From Marinomonas mediterranea MMB-1 (GTDB lineage Bacteria > Pseudomonadota > Gammaproteobacteria > Pseudomonadales > Marinomonadaceae), in NCBI RefSeq assembly GCF_000192865.1, contig NC_015276.1:1116001-1180000 (forward strand): a stretch of DNA of 64,000 bases, read 5' to 3'. Positions 8,051-17,108 of the stretch are shown in pieces. Position numbers and translations under genes: made by a program. Positions within the stretch are counted from its first letter, which is position 1; every line of letters starts with the position of its first letter. Below the pieces are notes generated by a model that saw nothing but the letters and a program-made list of their open reading frames with translations, did no database searches and was not told the origin of the DNA.

Positions 8051-9553
8051 ATGTCGAACGAAACGAACACAGAAAATGCGTTGGCGAGTGAAGATAACCG
8101 TTTGGTTGCTGAGCGCCGTGCGAAATTGGCGGCAATCCGTGAAGAGCGCATAGCCTTTCCAAACGCCTTTCGCCGAGATGCATATGCGGCTGACCTTCAA
8201 GCTGAGCTAGGACAATTCGAAAAGGCTGAACTTGAAGAAAAGGACCATAAAGTTTCTATTGCTGGTCGTATCGTTCGAAATCGTGGTGCTTTCATGTTGC
8301 TTCAAGACATGACTGGACAGATTCAGGCTTATGTTAACCGAAAAGCGTTGAGCCCTGAGCTGCTAGCTGAGCAAAAAACATGGGATCTAGGGGACATTAT
8401 TGGTATCTCTGGCCCGGTTCATAAGTCCGGAAAAGGGGACTTATACATTGATATGCAGAAGGCTGAGTTGTTGACCAAATCTTTGCGTCCATTGCCTGAT
8501 AAGCATAAAGGCTTAGCAGACATGGAAATGCGCTACCGTCAGCGTTATGTCGATTTGATTGTAAATCAAGAGTCTCGCACTACGTTTGAAGTGCGCTCTA
8601 AAATTATTTCTACTATTCGCCGATTCTTAGAAGATCGTCGTTTCATGGAAGTAGAAACGCCTATGCTGCAAACGATTCCGGGTGGTGCAACGGCACGTCC
8701 TTTCGTGACTCACCACAATGCGATGGATATGCAAATGTACATGCGTATCGCGCCTGAACTGTATTTGAAGCGTTTGGTTGTTGGTGGCTTTGAGCGAGTA
8801 TTTGAAATTAACCGTAACTTCCGTAACGAAGGTGTTTCTACTCGCCATAATCCTGAATTCACTATGATCGAATTTTACCAAGCCTATGCGGACTATAACG
8901 ATCTAATGGATCTGACGGAAGATATGCTTCGTACCGTATCAGAGAAGGTTCTAGGTACAACGAATGTTACTTACCAAGGTCAAGAATTTGATTTCGGTGC
9001 ACCATTTGCACGTATGACGATGCTTGAGTCAATTCTGCATTTCAACCCAGAATTAACAGTAGAAGACCTTGATACACTTGAAAAGGCAACGGCGGTTGCT
9101 AAGAAGCTACACATTGATGTGAAGCCTATTTGGGGATTGGGTAAACTTTGGACTGAAATTTTTGAAGAAACGGCTGAAAGCAAATTGATTCAACCGACTT
9201 TCATCACAGAATACCCAGCGGAAGTATCTCCACTAGCTCGTCGTAACGATGACAATGAATTTATTACTGACCGCTTTGAGTTTTTTGTCGGTGGACGTGA
9301 AATTGCCAATGGCTTCTCTGAGCTTAATGATCCAGAAGATCAGGCGGAGCGATTCCGTCGTCAAGTTGAGGAAAAAGACGCCGGTGACGACGAAGCGATG
9401 CACTATGATGCAGACTACATCAATGCGCTAGAGTACGGTCTTCCACCGACTGCTGGCGAAGGCATTGGTATTGACCGTCTTGTCATGTTGTTTACGGATT
9501 CTCCTTCAATCAGAGATGTGTTGTTGTTCCCTCATATGAAGCCTCAAGACTAA
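8051..9553 (+). CDS. lysS: Lysyl-tRNA synthetase, class II
   Basis: Charges tRNA-Lys. The 500-residue product has an N-terminal OB-fold anticodon domain (VSIAGRIVRNRGAFMLLQDM, about residues 66-86) and the class II catalytic core: motif 2 around FEINRNFRNEGVSTRHNPEF and motif 3 GEGIGIDRLVMLF near the C-terminus. Length matches E. coli LysS (505). The start at 8051 follows AAAGAGTAGATAAAACCC. It lies 89 bases after prfB, probably in the same transcript, and is followed by a strong terminator. Confidence 0.97.
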   Translation: MSNETNTENALASEDNRLVAERRAKLAAIREERIAFPNAFRRDAYAADLQAELGQFEKAELEEKDHKVSIAGRIVRNRGAFMLLQDMTGQIQAYVNRKALSPELLAEQKTWDLGDIIGISGPVHKSGKGDLYIDMQKAELLTKSLRPLPDKHKGLADMEMRYRQRYVDLIVNQESRTTFEVRSKIISTIRRFLEDRRFMEVETPMLQTIPGGATARPFVTHHNAMDMQMYMRIAPELYLKRLVVGGFERVFEINRNFRNEGVSTRHNPEFTMIEFYQAYADYNDLMDLTEDMLRTVSEKVLGTTNVTYQGQEFDFGAPFARMTMLESILHFNPELTVEDLDTLEKATAVAKKLHIDVKPIWGLGKLWTEIFEETAESKLIQPTFITEYPAEVSPLARRNDDNEFITDRFEFFVGGREIANGFSELNDPEDQAERFRRQVEEKDAGDDEAMHYDADYINALEYGLPPTAGEGIGIDRLVMLFTDSPSIRDVLLFPHMKPQD

Positions 9554-9577
9554 TGTAGGTTTCTATACAACGATGTA

Positions 9578-9606
9578 TTAAGGCCTCATTAGAGGCCTTA
9601 ATTTTA
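9578..9606 (+). terminator. Rho-independent terminator of prfB-lysS
   Basis: A perfect inverted repeat TTAAGGCCTC (9578-9587) / GAGGCCTTAA (9592-9601) with a four-base loop ATTA is followed by TTTTA. It sits 25 bases after the lysS stop. Confidence 0.85.
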
Positions 9607-9639
9607 TGAGTTGATTTTTTTTGAACTTTTTTCGAGCCT

Positions 9640-9683
9640 TTTTTAAAGACTTTTTAAAGACTTTTTAAAGACTTTTTAGAGAC
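9640..9683. repeat. Four tandem copies of an 11-bp unit TTTTTAAAGAC
   Basis: Three exact copies (9640-9650, 9651-9661, 9662-9672) and a fourth with one change (TTTTTAGAGAC, 9673-9683). The array lies between the lysS terminator and the hisC start, where it could alter the spacing of hisC promoter elements. Confidence 0.95.
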
Positions 9684-9760
9684 AAATAGAGCCTTTTAAC
9701 CAATCTTGCGAATAGATCAGTGGGGTATTGGTAGAGGGTTTAAAAGCAGAGGAAACGAGT

Positions 9761-10822
9761 ATGAGTCGCTTTTGGACAGATAAAATCGCAAGCCTTGATC
9801 CGTATGTGCCTGGTGAACAACCGCAGGATAAAAAGTATATAAAACTTAATACAAACGAAAGCCCGTATTCGCCGTCACCTAAAGCGATTGCAGCGATGCA
9901 AGAAATGGTTGGAAGCGACTTACGTTTGTACCCAGACCCGAATTGCACATCGCTTAAAAAGGCCTTGGCGACGTCTTATGGACTAGAATCCAATCAGGTG
10001 TTTGTTGGTAACGGTTCTGATGAGGTGTTGGCATTAGCCTTTATGGGGTATTTTTCGAATGGGAAACCGCTCGCCTTTGCGGACATTACCTATAGCTTCT
10101 ATAAAGTGTATGCCCAACTTTATAATATTGTGCCTAATATTGTGCCGCTGACCGATAGCTTTGATATTGACGTTAATGATTATAAAGACCTAGACGTATC
10201 GGGTGTGGTGGTAACCAACCCAAATGCGCCAACAGGCAAAGCCTTGTCGTTGGATAAGATTAAATCGGTATTGCAATCAAATCCGGATGTCGTTGTCTTG
10301 GTTGATGAAGCGTATGTTGATTTTGGGGCAGACAGCGCAGTGAGTTTGGTTAATCAATATCCAAACTTATTAGTCGTGCAAACCTTATCTAAATCGCGGG
10401 CATTGGCAGGGATTCGAGTGGGCTATGCTTTAGGTCACAAAGATCTTATCGATGGACTGGAAAGGCTCAAAAACTCATTCAATTCTTACCCTATCGATCG
10501 AATTGCACTGGCAGGTGCGACGGCGGCCGTTGAAGACGCTGAATACCTGCGTGAAATCAGCGACAAAACCATTGCGACTAGACTGTGGGCCGCTAGAGAG
10601 CTAAAAGCATTGGGCTTTGAGGTATTAGACTCATCGACAAATTTCGTATTTGTCACGCACCCAGAGAAACAGGCAGAGTCGATCTATCTGGCATTAAAAG
10701 AACAGGGGATTCTCGTTCGTTACTTTGGCAACAAGCCTAGAATTGGTGAGTATATGCGTATCACAATTGGTACGGATGAAGAAATGAATGCATTGATTGA
10801 GGTTTTAAAAGCGCTTATTTAG
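9761..10822 (+). CDS. hisC: Histidinol-phosphate aminotransferase
   Basis: PLP-dependent transamination of imidazole acetol phosphate to histidinol phosphate in histidine synthesis. The 353-residue product is a class I/II fold aminotransferase of the HisC type: IKLNTNESPYSPSP near residue 25, GNGSDEVLALAF, the NPNAPTGKAL Asn-Pro loop, VLVDEAYVDF, and SKSRALAGIRVGYA with the Schiff-base lysine. I start at ATG 9761 because GAGG lies at 9749-9752 and MSRFWTDKIASLDPYVPGEQ is the usual N-terminus; a TTG 33 bases upstream also keeps the frame open. It stands alone, away from other his genes. A second paralogue elsewhere with aromatic aminotransferase activity is possible in such bacteria, so substrate range is less certain than the family. 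Confidence 0.9.
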   Translation: MSRFWTDKIASLDPYVPGEQPQDKKYIKLNTNESPYSPSPKAIAAMQEMVGSDLRLYPDPNCTSLKKALATSYGLESNQVFVGNGSDEVLALAFMGYFSNGKPLAFADITYSFYKVYAQLYNIVPNIVPLTDSFDIDVNDYKDLDVSGVVVTNPNAPTGKALSLDKIKSVLQSNPDVVVLVDEAYVDFGADSAVSLVNQYPNLLVVQTLSKSRALAGIRVGYALGHKDLIDGLERLKNSFNSYPIDRIALAGATAAVEDAEYLREISDKTIATRLWAARELKALGFEVLDSSTNFVFVTHPEKQAESIYLALKEQGILVRYFGNKPRIGEYMRITIGTDEEMNALIEVLKALI

Positions 10823-10833
10823 AGCGCTTATAT

Positions 10834-10870
10834 AAAAGTATCGCACATTCTTACATGTGCGATACTTTTT
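10834..10870. terminator. Bidirectional terminator between hisC and dxs
   Basis: Inverted repeat AAAAGTATCGCACAT / ATGTGCGATACTTTT with a six-base loop. The T-run on the plus strand and the A-run that is a T-run on the minus strand make it usable by both converging genes. Confidence 0.85.
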
Positions 10871-10895
10871 GCCTTGCCTTGCCTTGCCTTGCCTT
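10871..10895. repeat. Five tandem copies of the pentamer GCCTT
   Basis: Exact (GCCTT)5 directly between the bidirectional terminator and the dxs stop codon (minus strand TAA at 10895-10897). On the dxs transcript it reads (AAGGC)5 immediately after the stop, so copy-number change would not alter the protein. Confidence 0.95.
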
Positions 10896-12811
10896 TAAAT
10901 CGTCTTGAGCTTTGTTTCGATTGCGGTAAGAACCCCGTCCGCATCTAATCCGATTCGCTTTAGCATATCTTGATGCTTCGCGTGCTCTTCGTATCGGTCA
11001 GGTAAGCCGAGGTGAAGGGTCGAAATAAGGATGTTTTCTTTAAGTAAGTACTCAGATACCGCTGAACCTGCACCGCCCATAATGGCATTCTCTTCAACCG
11101 TCACAAGCAGCTTTTTACCACGTAAAGAGTCTAACGCAGCGTGATCAAGAGGTTTTACAAAGCGCATATCGATCAGTGTGGCGTCTAGTTTGTCCGCTGC
11201 AAGTTTTGAATCGTGCGTTGGTCGGCCAAATGCACAAATAACGATACCAGAGTTACCTTCTCGAAGTGTCCGTGACTTACCTAGCTCGATAGTGTCTAGA
11301 GTTTCATTTATTTCTACGCCTGTGCCTGTGCCTCTTGGGTAGCGAACAGCGGCTGGGCCTTGGAATTCGTAACCCGTTTGCAGCATTTTTCGACATTCGG
11401 CTTCATCTGACGGCGCCATCACGACCATATTTGGTATACAGCGTAAATAACTTAAATCATAGGCGCCAGCGTGAGTCGGTCCGTCTTCACCAACCAAACC
11501 TGCTCTGTCAATTGCGAACAGTACGTCTAAATTTTGCAGTGCCACATCATGGATAAGCTGATCGTATCCACGTTGTAAAAAGGTGGAGTAGATGGCAACG
11601 ACAGGCTTCATTTCGTCACATGCCATACCGGCCGCTAACGTGACTGCATGTTGCTCAGCAATGGCGACGTCAAAATAGCGTTCCGGAAAACGCTTTGCAA
11701 ACTCGATAAGGTCGGAGCCTTCTTTCATTGCGGGTGTGATGGTTGCAAGTCTGTGGTCTGCTTCTGCCGCATCGCATACCCATTTACCGAAGACATTACT
11801 GTATTTAGGTAAGGTCTTCTTAGCTTCTTTATTTACATCTTTCTTTACAGGCTTCGAGTCAGGCGATTTTTCGGGTTCGATTTTGTTGATGGCATGAAAG
11901 CCAATTGGATCGCCTTCAGCCGGTTCAAACCCTTTACCCTTTTTAGTAATAATATGAAGAAATTGCGGCCCTTTTCGGTCTTTCATATTAGACAGAGTAG
12001 AAAGCAGTAGATCGATGTCGTGTCCATCGATTGGGCCTATATAATTAAAGCCCAGTTCTTCAAACATGGTGCCAGGGGCTACCATGCCTTTCATATGTTC
12101 TTCTGCTTTTCTGGCTAACTCCAGCGCAGAAGGAAGCCCAGAGAAAACCTTTCTCCCACCTTCTCGGATATGATCATAGGTTTTACTTGCCCATATGCGA
12201 GAAAAGTAATTTGAAAGCGCACCAACGGGAGCTGAAATAGACATTTCATTATCGTTTAAAATCACCAGCATATCGGCTTTTACATCGCCTGCATGATTAA
12301 GTGCTTCAAACGCCATACCTGCGGACATGGCGCCGTCACCAATCACGGCTACTGCTTTTCTGTTTTTGCCTAATGTTTTGTTGGCAATAGACATGCCCAA
12401 CGCTGCGCCAATAGAGGTACTGGAATGCCCAACTCCAAACGTATCGTATTCGCTTTCGCCTCGTTTTGGAAAACCCGTTAGGCCGTTTTCCTGACGTATG
12501 GTTAATAGCTCTTCTCTACGTCCCGTTAAAATTTTATGAGGGTATGCCTGATGGCCTACATCCCATACGATTCTATCTTCGGGCGTTTCGTAAAGATAAT
12601 GAAGCGCGACGGTCAGCTCTATTACGCCTAGTCCTGCTCCAAAGTGTCCGCCCGTCTGGCTGACACTATAAAGTAAGTACTCCCTCAACTCGTTTATTAG
12701 AGTTGGAAGCGCCTCTTTTGGGAGTGCGCGTAGATCAGATGGTTTGTCTATCTGATCTAACAGGGGGGTAGTAGGGCGACTTGTTGGGAATTCTTCGAAC
12801 AGCATGGGCAC
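10895..12811 (-). CDS. dxs: 1-deoxy-D-xylulose-5-phosphate synthase
   Basis: Thiamine-diphosphate enzyme that condenses pyruvate and glyceraldehyde 3-phosphate in the first step of the MEP isoprenoid pathway. The 638-residue product has GGHFGAGLGVIELTVALHYL, the TPP/Mg motif GDGAMSAGMAFEALNHAG with LNDNEMSIS, and the transketolase-like central domain (AEQHAVTLAAGMA). An insert around residues 305-330 is Lys/Pro-rich (SPDSKPVKKDVNKEAKK). ATG 12811 and ATG 12805 are both possible starts. It follows ispA on the same strand, giving xseB-ispA-dxs, a common gammaproteobacterial operon. Confidence 0.97.
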   Translation of the reverse strand: MPMLFEEFPTSRPTTPLLDQIDKPSDLRALPKEALPTLINELREYLLYSVSQTGGHFGAGLGVIELTVALHYLYETPEDRIVWDVGHQAYPHKILTGRREELLTIRQENGLTGFPKRGESEYDTFGVGHSSTSIGAALGMSIANKTLGKNRKAVAVIGDGAMSAGMAFEALNHAGDVKADMLVILNDNEMSISAPVGALSNYFSRIWASKTYDHIREGGRKVFSGLPSALELARKAEEHMKGMVAPGTMFEELGFNYIGPIDGHDIDLLLSTLSNMKDRKGPQFLHIITKKGKGFEPAEGDPIGFHAINKIEPEKSPDSKPVKKDVNKEAKKTLPKYSNVFGKWVCDAAEADHRLATITPAMKEGSDLIEFAKRFPERYFDVAIAEQHAVTLAAGMACDEMKPVVAIYSTFLQRGYDQLIHDVALQNLDVLFAIDRAGLVGEDGPTHAGAYDLSYLRCIPNMVVMAPSDEAECRKMLQTGYEFQGPAAVRYPRGTGTGVEINETLDTIELGKSRTLREGNSGIVICAFGRPTHDSKLAADKLDATLIDMRFVKPLDHAALDSLRGKKLLVTVEENAIMGGAGSAVSEYLLKENILISTLHLGLPDRYEEHAKHQDMLKRIGLDADGVLTAIETKLKTI

Positions 12812-12858
12812 CGAATAAAGTTATAATTTTTTAGAAATGTAATAAGACCGTAAGTATA

Positions 12859-13764
12859 TCAGTGGTTACGACTAATAATATAGCTCGCTAGCTGTATTAA
12901 CGGTGCCGCTTTATCACCAAAGGGTGAAATAGCTTCTATTGCTTCTTGTTTTAGTGTGTTTGCTTTTTCTCTTGCGCCTTCTAGCCCCAGTAACTTTGGG
13001 TAGGTAGGCTTATTCGCTTCGCTATCTGAAAATTGATTTTTCCCTAGCGTTTGCGTATCGCTAGTGATGTCAATAATGTCATCCTGAACCTGAAAAGCGA
13101 GTCCAATCGCGCTCGCGTATTTATCCAGTTGAGACAGTATTTTCTGGTCTTCTATACCAACACTCTGCGCACCCATTAAAACACTTGCGCGAATTAAGGC
13201 ACCTGTTTTGTGCTGGTGCATTTTTTCCAGTGTCTCTAGAGTAATACTCCGGTCAACGTTGTTTAGATCAATCATCTGCCCCGTTACCATGCCAAAGCGG
13301 CCGGAGGCGCGGCTTAAGCTTCTGATGAGCCTTAGCTGTCGTGTTTTGCAATCTGCTAGGTTATCAGTATCAATTTCGTTGTAAGAGGCGCTCAGAAGCT
13401 CAAAAGCGAAGGTTTGTAATGCATCTCCCGTTAATATCGCCGTCGCTTCATCAAATTGGATATGACAAGTCGGCTTGCCGCGACGTAAGTCGTCATCATC
13501 CATAGCGGGCAGATCGTCATGTATTAGGGAGTAGGCGTGGATCGATTCGATTGCCGCAGCAGAAGCATCTGTTAGTCGATTTGACTCTGAAAAGAGTTCA
13601 GCGGTAGCGTAAACGAGCATTGGACGAACGCGTTTACCACCGTTAAACAAGCTATAGCGCATTGCTTCATGTAAATAGTCGGCTGCATCGTACTGAGTTA
13701 ATTGGTCGTTAAGGTAACGATCAACTCGGTCTCGTGAATAGTGTGAAAACTGCTCTAAATTCAC
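12859..13764 (-). CDS. ispA: Farnesyl diphosphate synthase (geranyltranstransferase)
   Basis: Adds isopentenyl diphosphate units to make farnesyl diphosphate. The 301-residue protein carries both aspartate-rich motifs: DDLPAMDDDDLRRGKPT at about residues 88-104 (first DDxxD) and DDIIDITSDTQTLGKN near residue 230 (second). GGKRVRPML is the substrate-binding pattern near residue 44. The start overlaps the xseB stop by four bases and dxs follows after 47 bases, so the isoprenoid genes are co-transcribed. Confidence 0.96.
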   Translation of the reverse strand: MNLEQFSHYSRDRVDRYLNDQLTQYDAADYLHEAMRYSLFNGGKRVRPMLVYATAELFSESNRLTDASAAAIESIHAYSLIHDDLPAMDDDDLRRGKPTCHIQFDEATAILTGDALQTFAFELLSASYNEIDTDNLADCKTRQLRLIRSLSRASGRFGMVTGQMIDLNNVDRSITLETLEKMHQHKTGALIRASVLMGAQSVGIEDQKILSQLDKYASAIGLAFQVQDDIIDITSDTQTLGKNQFSDSEANKPTYPKLLGLEGAREKANTLKQEAIEAISPFGDKAAPLIQLASYIISRNH

Positions 13765-14003
13765 TGATTGTCTTCCGGATTAAAGTTTTCTAGTCGCTCA
13801 CCTTCTTGTTTTTCAACAAGAATTTGAACTTTTTGTTCTGCTTGGGTTAACACTGTTTGGCAATCCTTGCTTAGTTTAACCCCTTTTTCGAATGCTTTGA
13901 GAGCGTCTTCAAGAGGGAGCTGGTTGGACTCGAGCTGAGTGACAATACTCTCTAATTCGCTTAAATTATCTTCAAAGTGACGAACACTCGTTTTGCGTGA
14001 CAT
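13761..14003 (-). CDS. xseB: Exodeoxyribonuclease VII small subunit
   Basis: Several copies of this 80-residue protein bind XseA to form exonuclease VII. The sequence FEDNLSELESIVTQLESNQLPLEDALKAFEKGVKL is the family core, a long helical hairpin; the acidic C-terminus (GERLENFNPEDNQ) is typical. It is first in xseB-ispA-dxs and divergent from pomA with 201 bases between starts. Confidence 0.95.
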   Translation of the reverse strand: MSRKTSVRHFEDNLSELESIVTQLESNQLPLEDALKAFEKGVKLSKDCQTVLTQAEQKVQILVEKQEGERLENFNPEDNQ

Positions 14004-14204
14004 GGTACTTTCTCGTTAATGCGTTAAAAAAAGCTGACTTACACCGTGCATTTCCTACAATTTGTAACAGAAATAACACTAATCTTCGAGTTAGATATTC
14101 ATTTATTACAAATTTATATGTCCATATAAATCAAAAGAAGATAAATTTTATATAATATTGAGTAAACTATTAGGCATTATAGCTTTTTTATTTAGGAGAC
14201 GTGT

Positions 14205-14960
14205 GTGGATCTCGCGACGTTAGTTGGGCTGATAGGCTCATTTGTTATCATCTTGCTGGCGATCTTACTAGGTGGCTCCGCAGGTATGTTTGTAGACCCT
14301 GCGTCGATATTGATTGTACTGATTGGTTCCACCTTCGTCACATTGATGCAATATCCCCTAGGACAATTCTTGGGAGCAGGTAAAGTTGCTGCTAAGGCTT
14401 TTATGTTCAAAAGCGTACCATTAGATGCTTTGATCGATGAAGTTTATGGACTTGCAGATGAGGCTCGAAAAGGTGGACTTCTGTCTTTAGAAGGTAAGGA
14501 AGTCAGTCATCCTTTTATGTCGAAAGGGATTCAAATGCTGGTGGATGGTCATGATGGTTCTGTGGTTAAGGGGCAGTTGTCTAAAGACATGAATATGGCG
14601 TTCACTCGACATGACAATGGCGCCAAAATCTTTAAAGCGTTAGGGGATGTTGGCCCAGCAATGGGGATGATCGGAACCCTAGTAGGTCTGGTACAGATGC
14701 TTGCTAACATGGATGATCCAAAGGCGATTGGGCCAGCGATGGCGGTTGCACTTCTTACCACGCTTTATGGCGCGATGTTGGCTAACATGGTGTGTTTGCC
14801 TATTCAGGCGAAGCTTGAAAACCGAGCTAAAGAAGAGCTAATGTGTCAACAGTTGATATTAGATGCATTGCTTGCTATTCAGGCTGGGCAAAACCCTCGA
14901 GTTCTTGATGGCTCATTGAAAACCTTTATTCCAGAAAGTAAACGAACTGAGCGAGAATAG
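14205..14960 (+). CDS. pomA: PomA/MotA flagellar motor stator protein
   Basis: Inner-membrane stator subunit that with PomB conducts ions to turn the flagellum. 251 residues with four predicted membrane segments, at about 5-25, 28-48, 150-172 and 180-205; the latter two contain ALGDVGPAMGMIGTLVGLVQML and GPAMAVALLTTLYGAMLAN, the conserved pore-lining helices. The start is GTG 14205, six bases after AGGAG (14194-14198). The location beside xseB-ispA-dxs is the same as for sodium-type pomAB in Vibrio; the sodium specificity is inferred from that synteny. Confidence 0.93.
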   Translation: MDLATLVGLIGSFVIILLAILLGGSAGMFVDPASILIVLIGSTFVTLMQYPLGQFLGAGKVAAKAFMFKSVPLDALIDEVYGLADEARKGGLLSLEGKEVSHPFMSKGIQMLVDGHDGSVVKGQLSKDMNMAFTRHDNGAKIFKALGDVGPAMGMIGTLVGLVQMLANMDDPKAIGPAMAVALLTTLYGAMLANMVCLPIQAKLENRAKEELMCQQLILDALLAIQAGQNPRVLDGSLKTFIPESKRTERE

Positions 14961-15017
14961 CTTTTTATACCTTATTGGCTTGTAGTTTGTGACTGGATTG
15001 TAATTGGATAAATATAT

Positions 15018-16022
15018 ATGAGTGATGAAGAAGAACAGGATTGTCCCGAGTGTATAGAAGGGCTTCCTGCCTACATGGGAACCTTTGCGGACTTAATGTC
15101 ACTGCTTATGTGTTTCTTTGTACTCTTGCTATCGTTTGCAGAGATGGATGTTCTTAAATTTAAGCAACTGGCTGGCTCAATGCGTGAGGCCTTTGGTGTC
15201 CAAAAGCAAATTGAAGCTCAATCTATCCCAATGGGGACCTCCATTATTGCTCAGGAATTTAGTCCTGGGCGACCAGAGCCGACGCCTATTAATGAAGTGC
15301 GTCAAAAGGCGGATGATCGGCCTGAAAATACGCTAGAAGTATTGTGTAAGCCTGATACGGCAGAGCTCAATGAGCAAGAGGGGGCAGGTCAGCCGTCACC
15401 TTCAACCTTTGTTGATAAGTCGAAAGCAGATCTCGAGCGTGAAAAGCAAATTCAGCAAACAGAAGAAGATGCGCAGCAGATCTCGTCTGTCATGAAAGAG
15501 GAAATTTCCAAAGGGACGGTTGAGGTAGAAACTCAAGAGCAAACCATTACGATTCGATTGAAAGACAAGGGGTCTTTTGAATCAGGGTCGGCTGAATTGA
15601 ATTTTGATTTTATACCTGTGATTGATATGGTTCGCGAAGTGTTGATCGGGGTTAAAGGTAACATTTCTGTTGAAGGTCACACTGACAATATCCCAATTGA
15701 AAGTCGGCGCTTTCAGTCTAACTGGCAGCTGTCATCAGCACGTTCGATCGCGGTAGCTGAAGAACTGTTTGCGACGGGGGCCTTGGATCAGAATCGATTT
15801 TCGGTTACGGGGTTCGCAGATACGCGACCTTTGGTTCCAAATGATACTTCTGCAAATCGTGCAACGAACCGTCGCGTTGAGATTGTGATTAAGCAGAATG
15901 ACCTTTCTCGACCTATTGTTCGTCCGGGGCAGTCTTCAGCTTCAGGTGACGATAATGTGTTTGAGTTTGACCAATCGAATTTAGATGATACGTTTGAATT
16001 AGCACCGGATGAAATTTTTTAA
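15018..16022 (+). CDS. pomB: PomB/MotB flagellar motor stator protein with OmpA-like domain
   Basis: 334 residues. One N-terminal membrane helix (YMGTFADLMSLLMCFFVLLL, about residues 18-38) carries the ion-binding Asp of F-A-D-L. A variable acidic linker follows, then a C-terminal peptidoglycan-binding OmpA domain (SVEGHTDNIPI, NWQLSSARSIAVAEEL, ANRATNRRVEIVI). The N-terminus is unusually acidic with Cys residues (MSDEEEQDCPECIEG), as in PomB-type stators. It follows pomA after 57 bases. The C-terminal tail after the OmpA domain is Asp-rich. Confidence 0.94.
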   Translation: MSDEEEQDCPECIEGLPAYMGTFADLMSLLMCFFVLLLSFAEMDVLKFKQLAGSMREAFGVQKQIEAQSIPMGTSIIAQEFSPGRPEPTPINEVRQKADDRPENTLEVLCKPDTAELNEQEGAGQPSPSTFVDKSKADLEREKQIQQTEEDAQQISSVMKEEISKGTVEVETQEQTITIRLKDKGSFESGSAELNFDFIPVIDMVREVLIGVKGNISVEGHTDNIPIESRRFQSNWQLSSARSIAVAEELFATGALDQNRFSVTGFADTRPLVPNDTSANRATNRRVEIVIKQNDLSRPIVRPGQSSASGDDNVFEFDQSNLDDTFELAPDEIF

Positions 16023-16070
16023 ACATAGTCGTTTTATAACGTAAACGGCTTGGGATATAAACGATCTTAG

Positions 16071-16139
16071 ATCTCAGCCTTAAAACAGAAAAAGCGGTCA
16101 TATTGACCGCTTTTTCTGTTTTAAGGCTGAGATTTTTTA
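16071..16139. terminator. Long perfect hairpin terminator after pomB
   Basis: Two 30-base arms (16071-16100 and 16104-16133) are perfect reverse complements separated by only three bases (TAT). On the plus strand the second arm runs into TTTTTT. It lies 49 bases after the pomB stop. The arm length is well beyond the usual 7-14 bp. Confidence 0.85.
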
Positions 16140-16186
16140 GTAGATTTGATATGGTTTGCTCATTAGATAAATAGGATTAGTAACAA

Positions 16187-16987
16187 ATGCGAATCGCGAT
16201 AATTGGCGCTTCAGGGCGTATGGGTAAAAATTTAATTCAAGCGACTGTTGAAGCAGAAGGTGTTGAACTTGGCGCAGCTCTTGTTAAGCCGGGTAGCTCG
16301 TTAGTCGGTGCGGATGCAGGCGAAATTGCAGGCGTTGGTAAGCTTGGGATAATGTTGGTTGACTCGATTGAAGCGTGCAAAGACGACTTTGATGTCTTGA
16401 TCGATTTTACATCGCCCTCTTTAACAATGGAAAACGTTGCGTTCTGCTCCAGTTATAACAAAGCAATTGTTATTGGGACAACGGGTTTAACTGATGAGCA
16501 AAAAAATGAACTAGAGTGCGCAGCGAATCAAGCGCCTATTGTATTTGCGCCTAATATGAGTGTCGGTGTAAACCTAACCTTAAAGCTATTGGCGACGGCT
16601 GCAAAGATCCTAGGTGATGATTATGATGTTGAGATTGTTGAGGCTCATCATAGACATAAAGTAGATTCTCCTTCAGGAACGGCTTTACGAATGGGGGAAG
16701 TGGTTGCGGAAGCGCTGGGAAGAGACTTAAAAGAATGCGCTGTTTATGGCCGTGAAGGTCAGATTGGGCCGCGTACGCAAAAAGAAATTGGCTTTGAAAC
16801 GATTCGCGCAGGTGATGTCGTGGGTGATCACAGTGTTTGGTTTGCTACCGAAGGTGAGCGAATTGAAATCGTACATAAAGCAAGCAGTCGTATGACCTTT
16901 GCTAAAGGTGCGGTACGTGCTGCTAATTGGCTATCTGGTAAACAGAATGGTCTATATGATATGCAGGATGTGCTGAACTTAAAATAG
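16187..16987 (+). CDS. dapB: 4-hydroxy-tetrahydrodipicolinate reductase
   Basis: NAD(P)H-dependent step of the diaminopimelate/lysine pathway. The 266-residue protein has the N-terminal Rossmann motif IAIIGASGRMGKNLIQA, the IGTTGLTDEQ and FAPNMSVGVNL segments, and the catalytic EAHHRHKVDSPSGTALRMGE motif. It is bracketed by terminators on both sides, so it is probably monocistronic here. Confidence 0.97.
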   Translation: MRIAIIGASGRMGKNLIQATVEAEGVELGAALVKPGSSLVGADAGEIAGVGKLGIMLVDSIEACKDDFDVLIDFTSPSLTMENVAFCSSYNKAIVIGTTGLTDEQKNELECAANQAPIVFAPNMSVGVNLTLKLLATAAKILGDDYDVEIVEAHHRHKVDSPSGTALRMGEVVAEALGRDLKECAVYGREGQIGPRTQKEIGFETIRAGDVVGDHSVWFATEGERIEIVHKASSRMTFAKGAVRAANWLSGKQNGLYDMQDVLNLK

Positions 16988-17012
16988 GTTAGTTTTTTCA
17001 TTATGAAAAGCG

Positions 17013-17053
17013 AAAAATGCCGGTACACGTTAAAGGTGTGTACCAGCATTTTT
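17013..17053. terminator. Bidirectional terminator between dapB and the PhoH gene
   Basis: Arms AAAAATGC-C-GGTACAC and GTGTACC-A-GCATTTTT with one internal mismatch. T-runs are present on both strands, which suits the convergent genes. Confidence 0.8.
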
Positions 17054-17108
17054 ATTTTTGCTTAGCGTCCTTGCTGTTTTTTAATTCGTGTTTTTCATTC
17101 CGTTAATT

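Noticed and set aside
16086..16118. AAAAAGCGGTCA pairs resemble DNA uptake signals of Pasteurellaceae
   Set aside because: Only one inverted pair exists in the window, the core differs from the known ACAAGCGGT and AAGTGCGGT signals, and the sequence is explained by a terminator hairpin.
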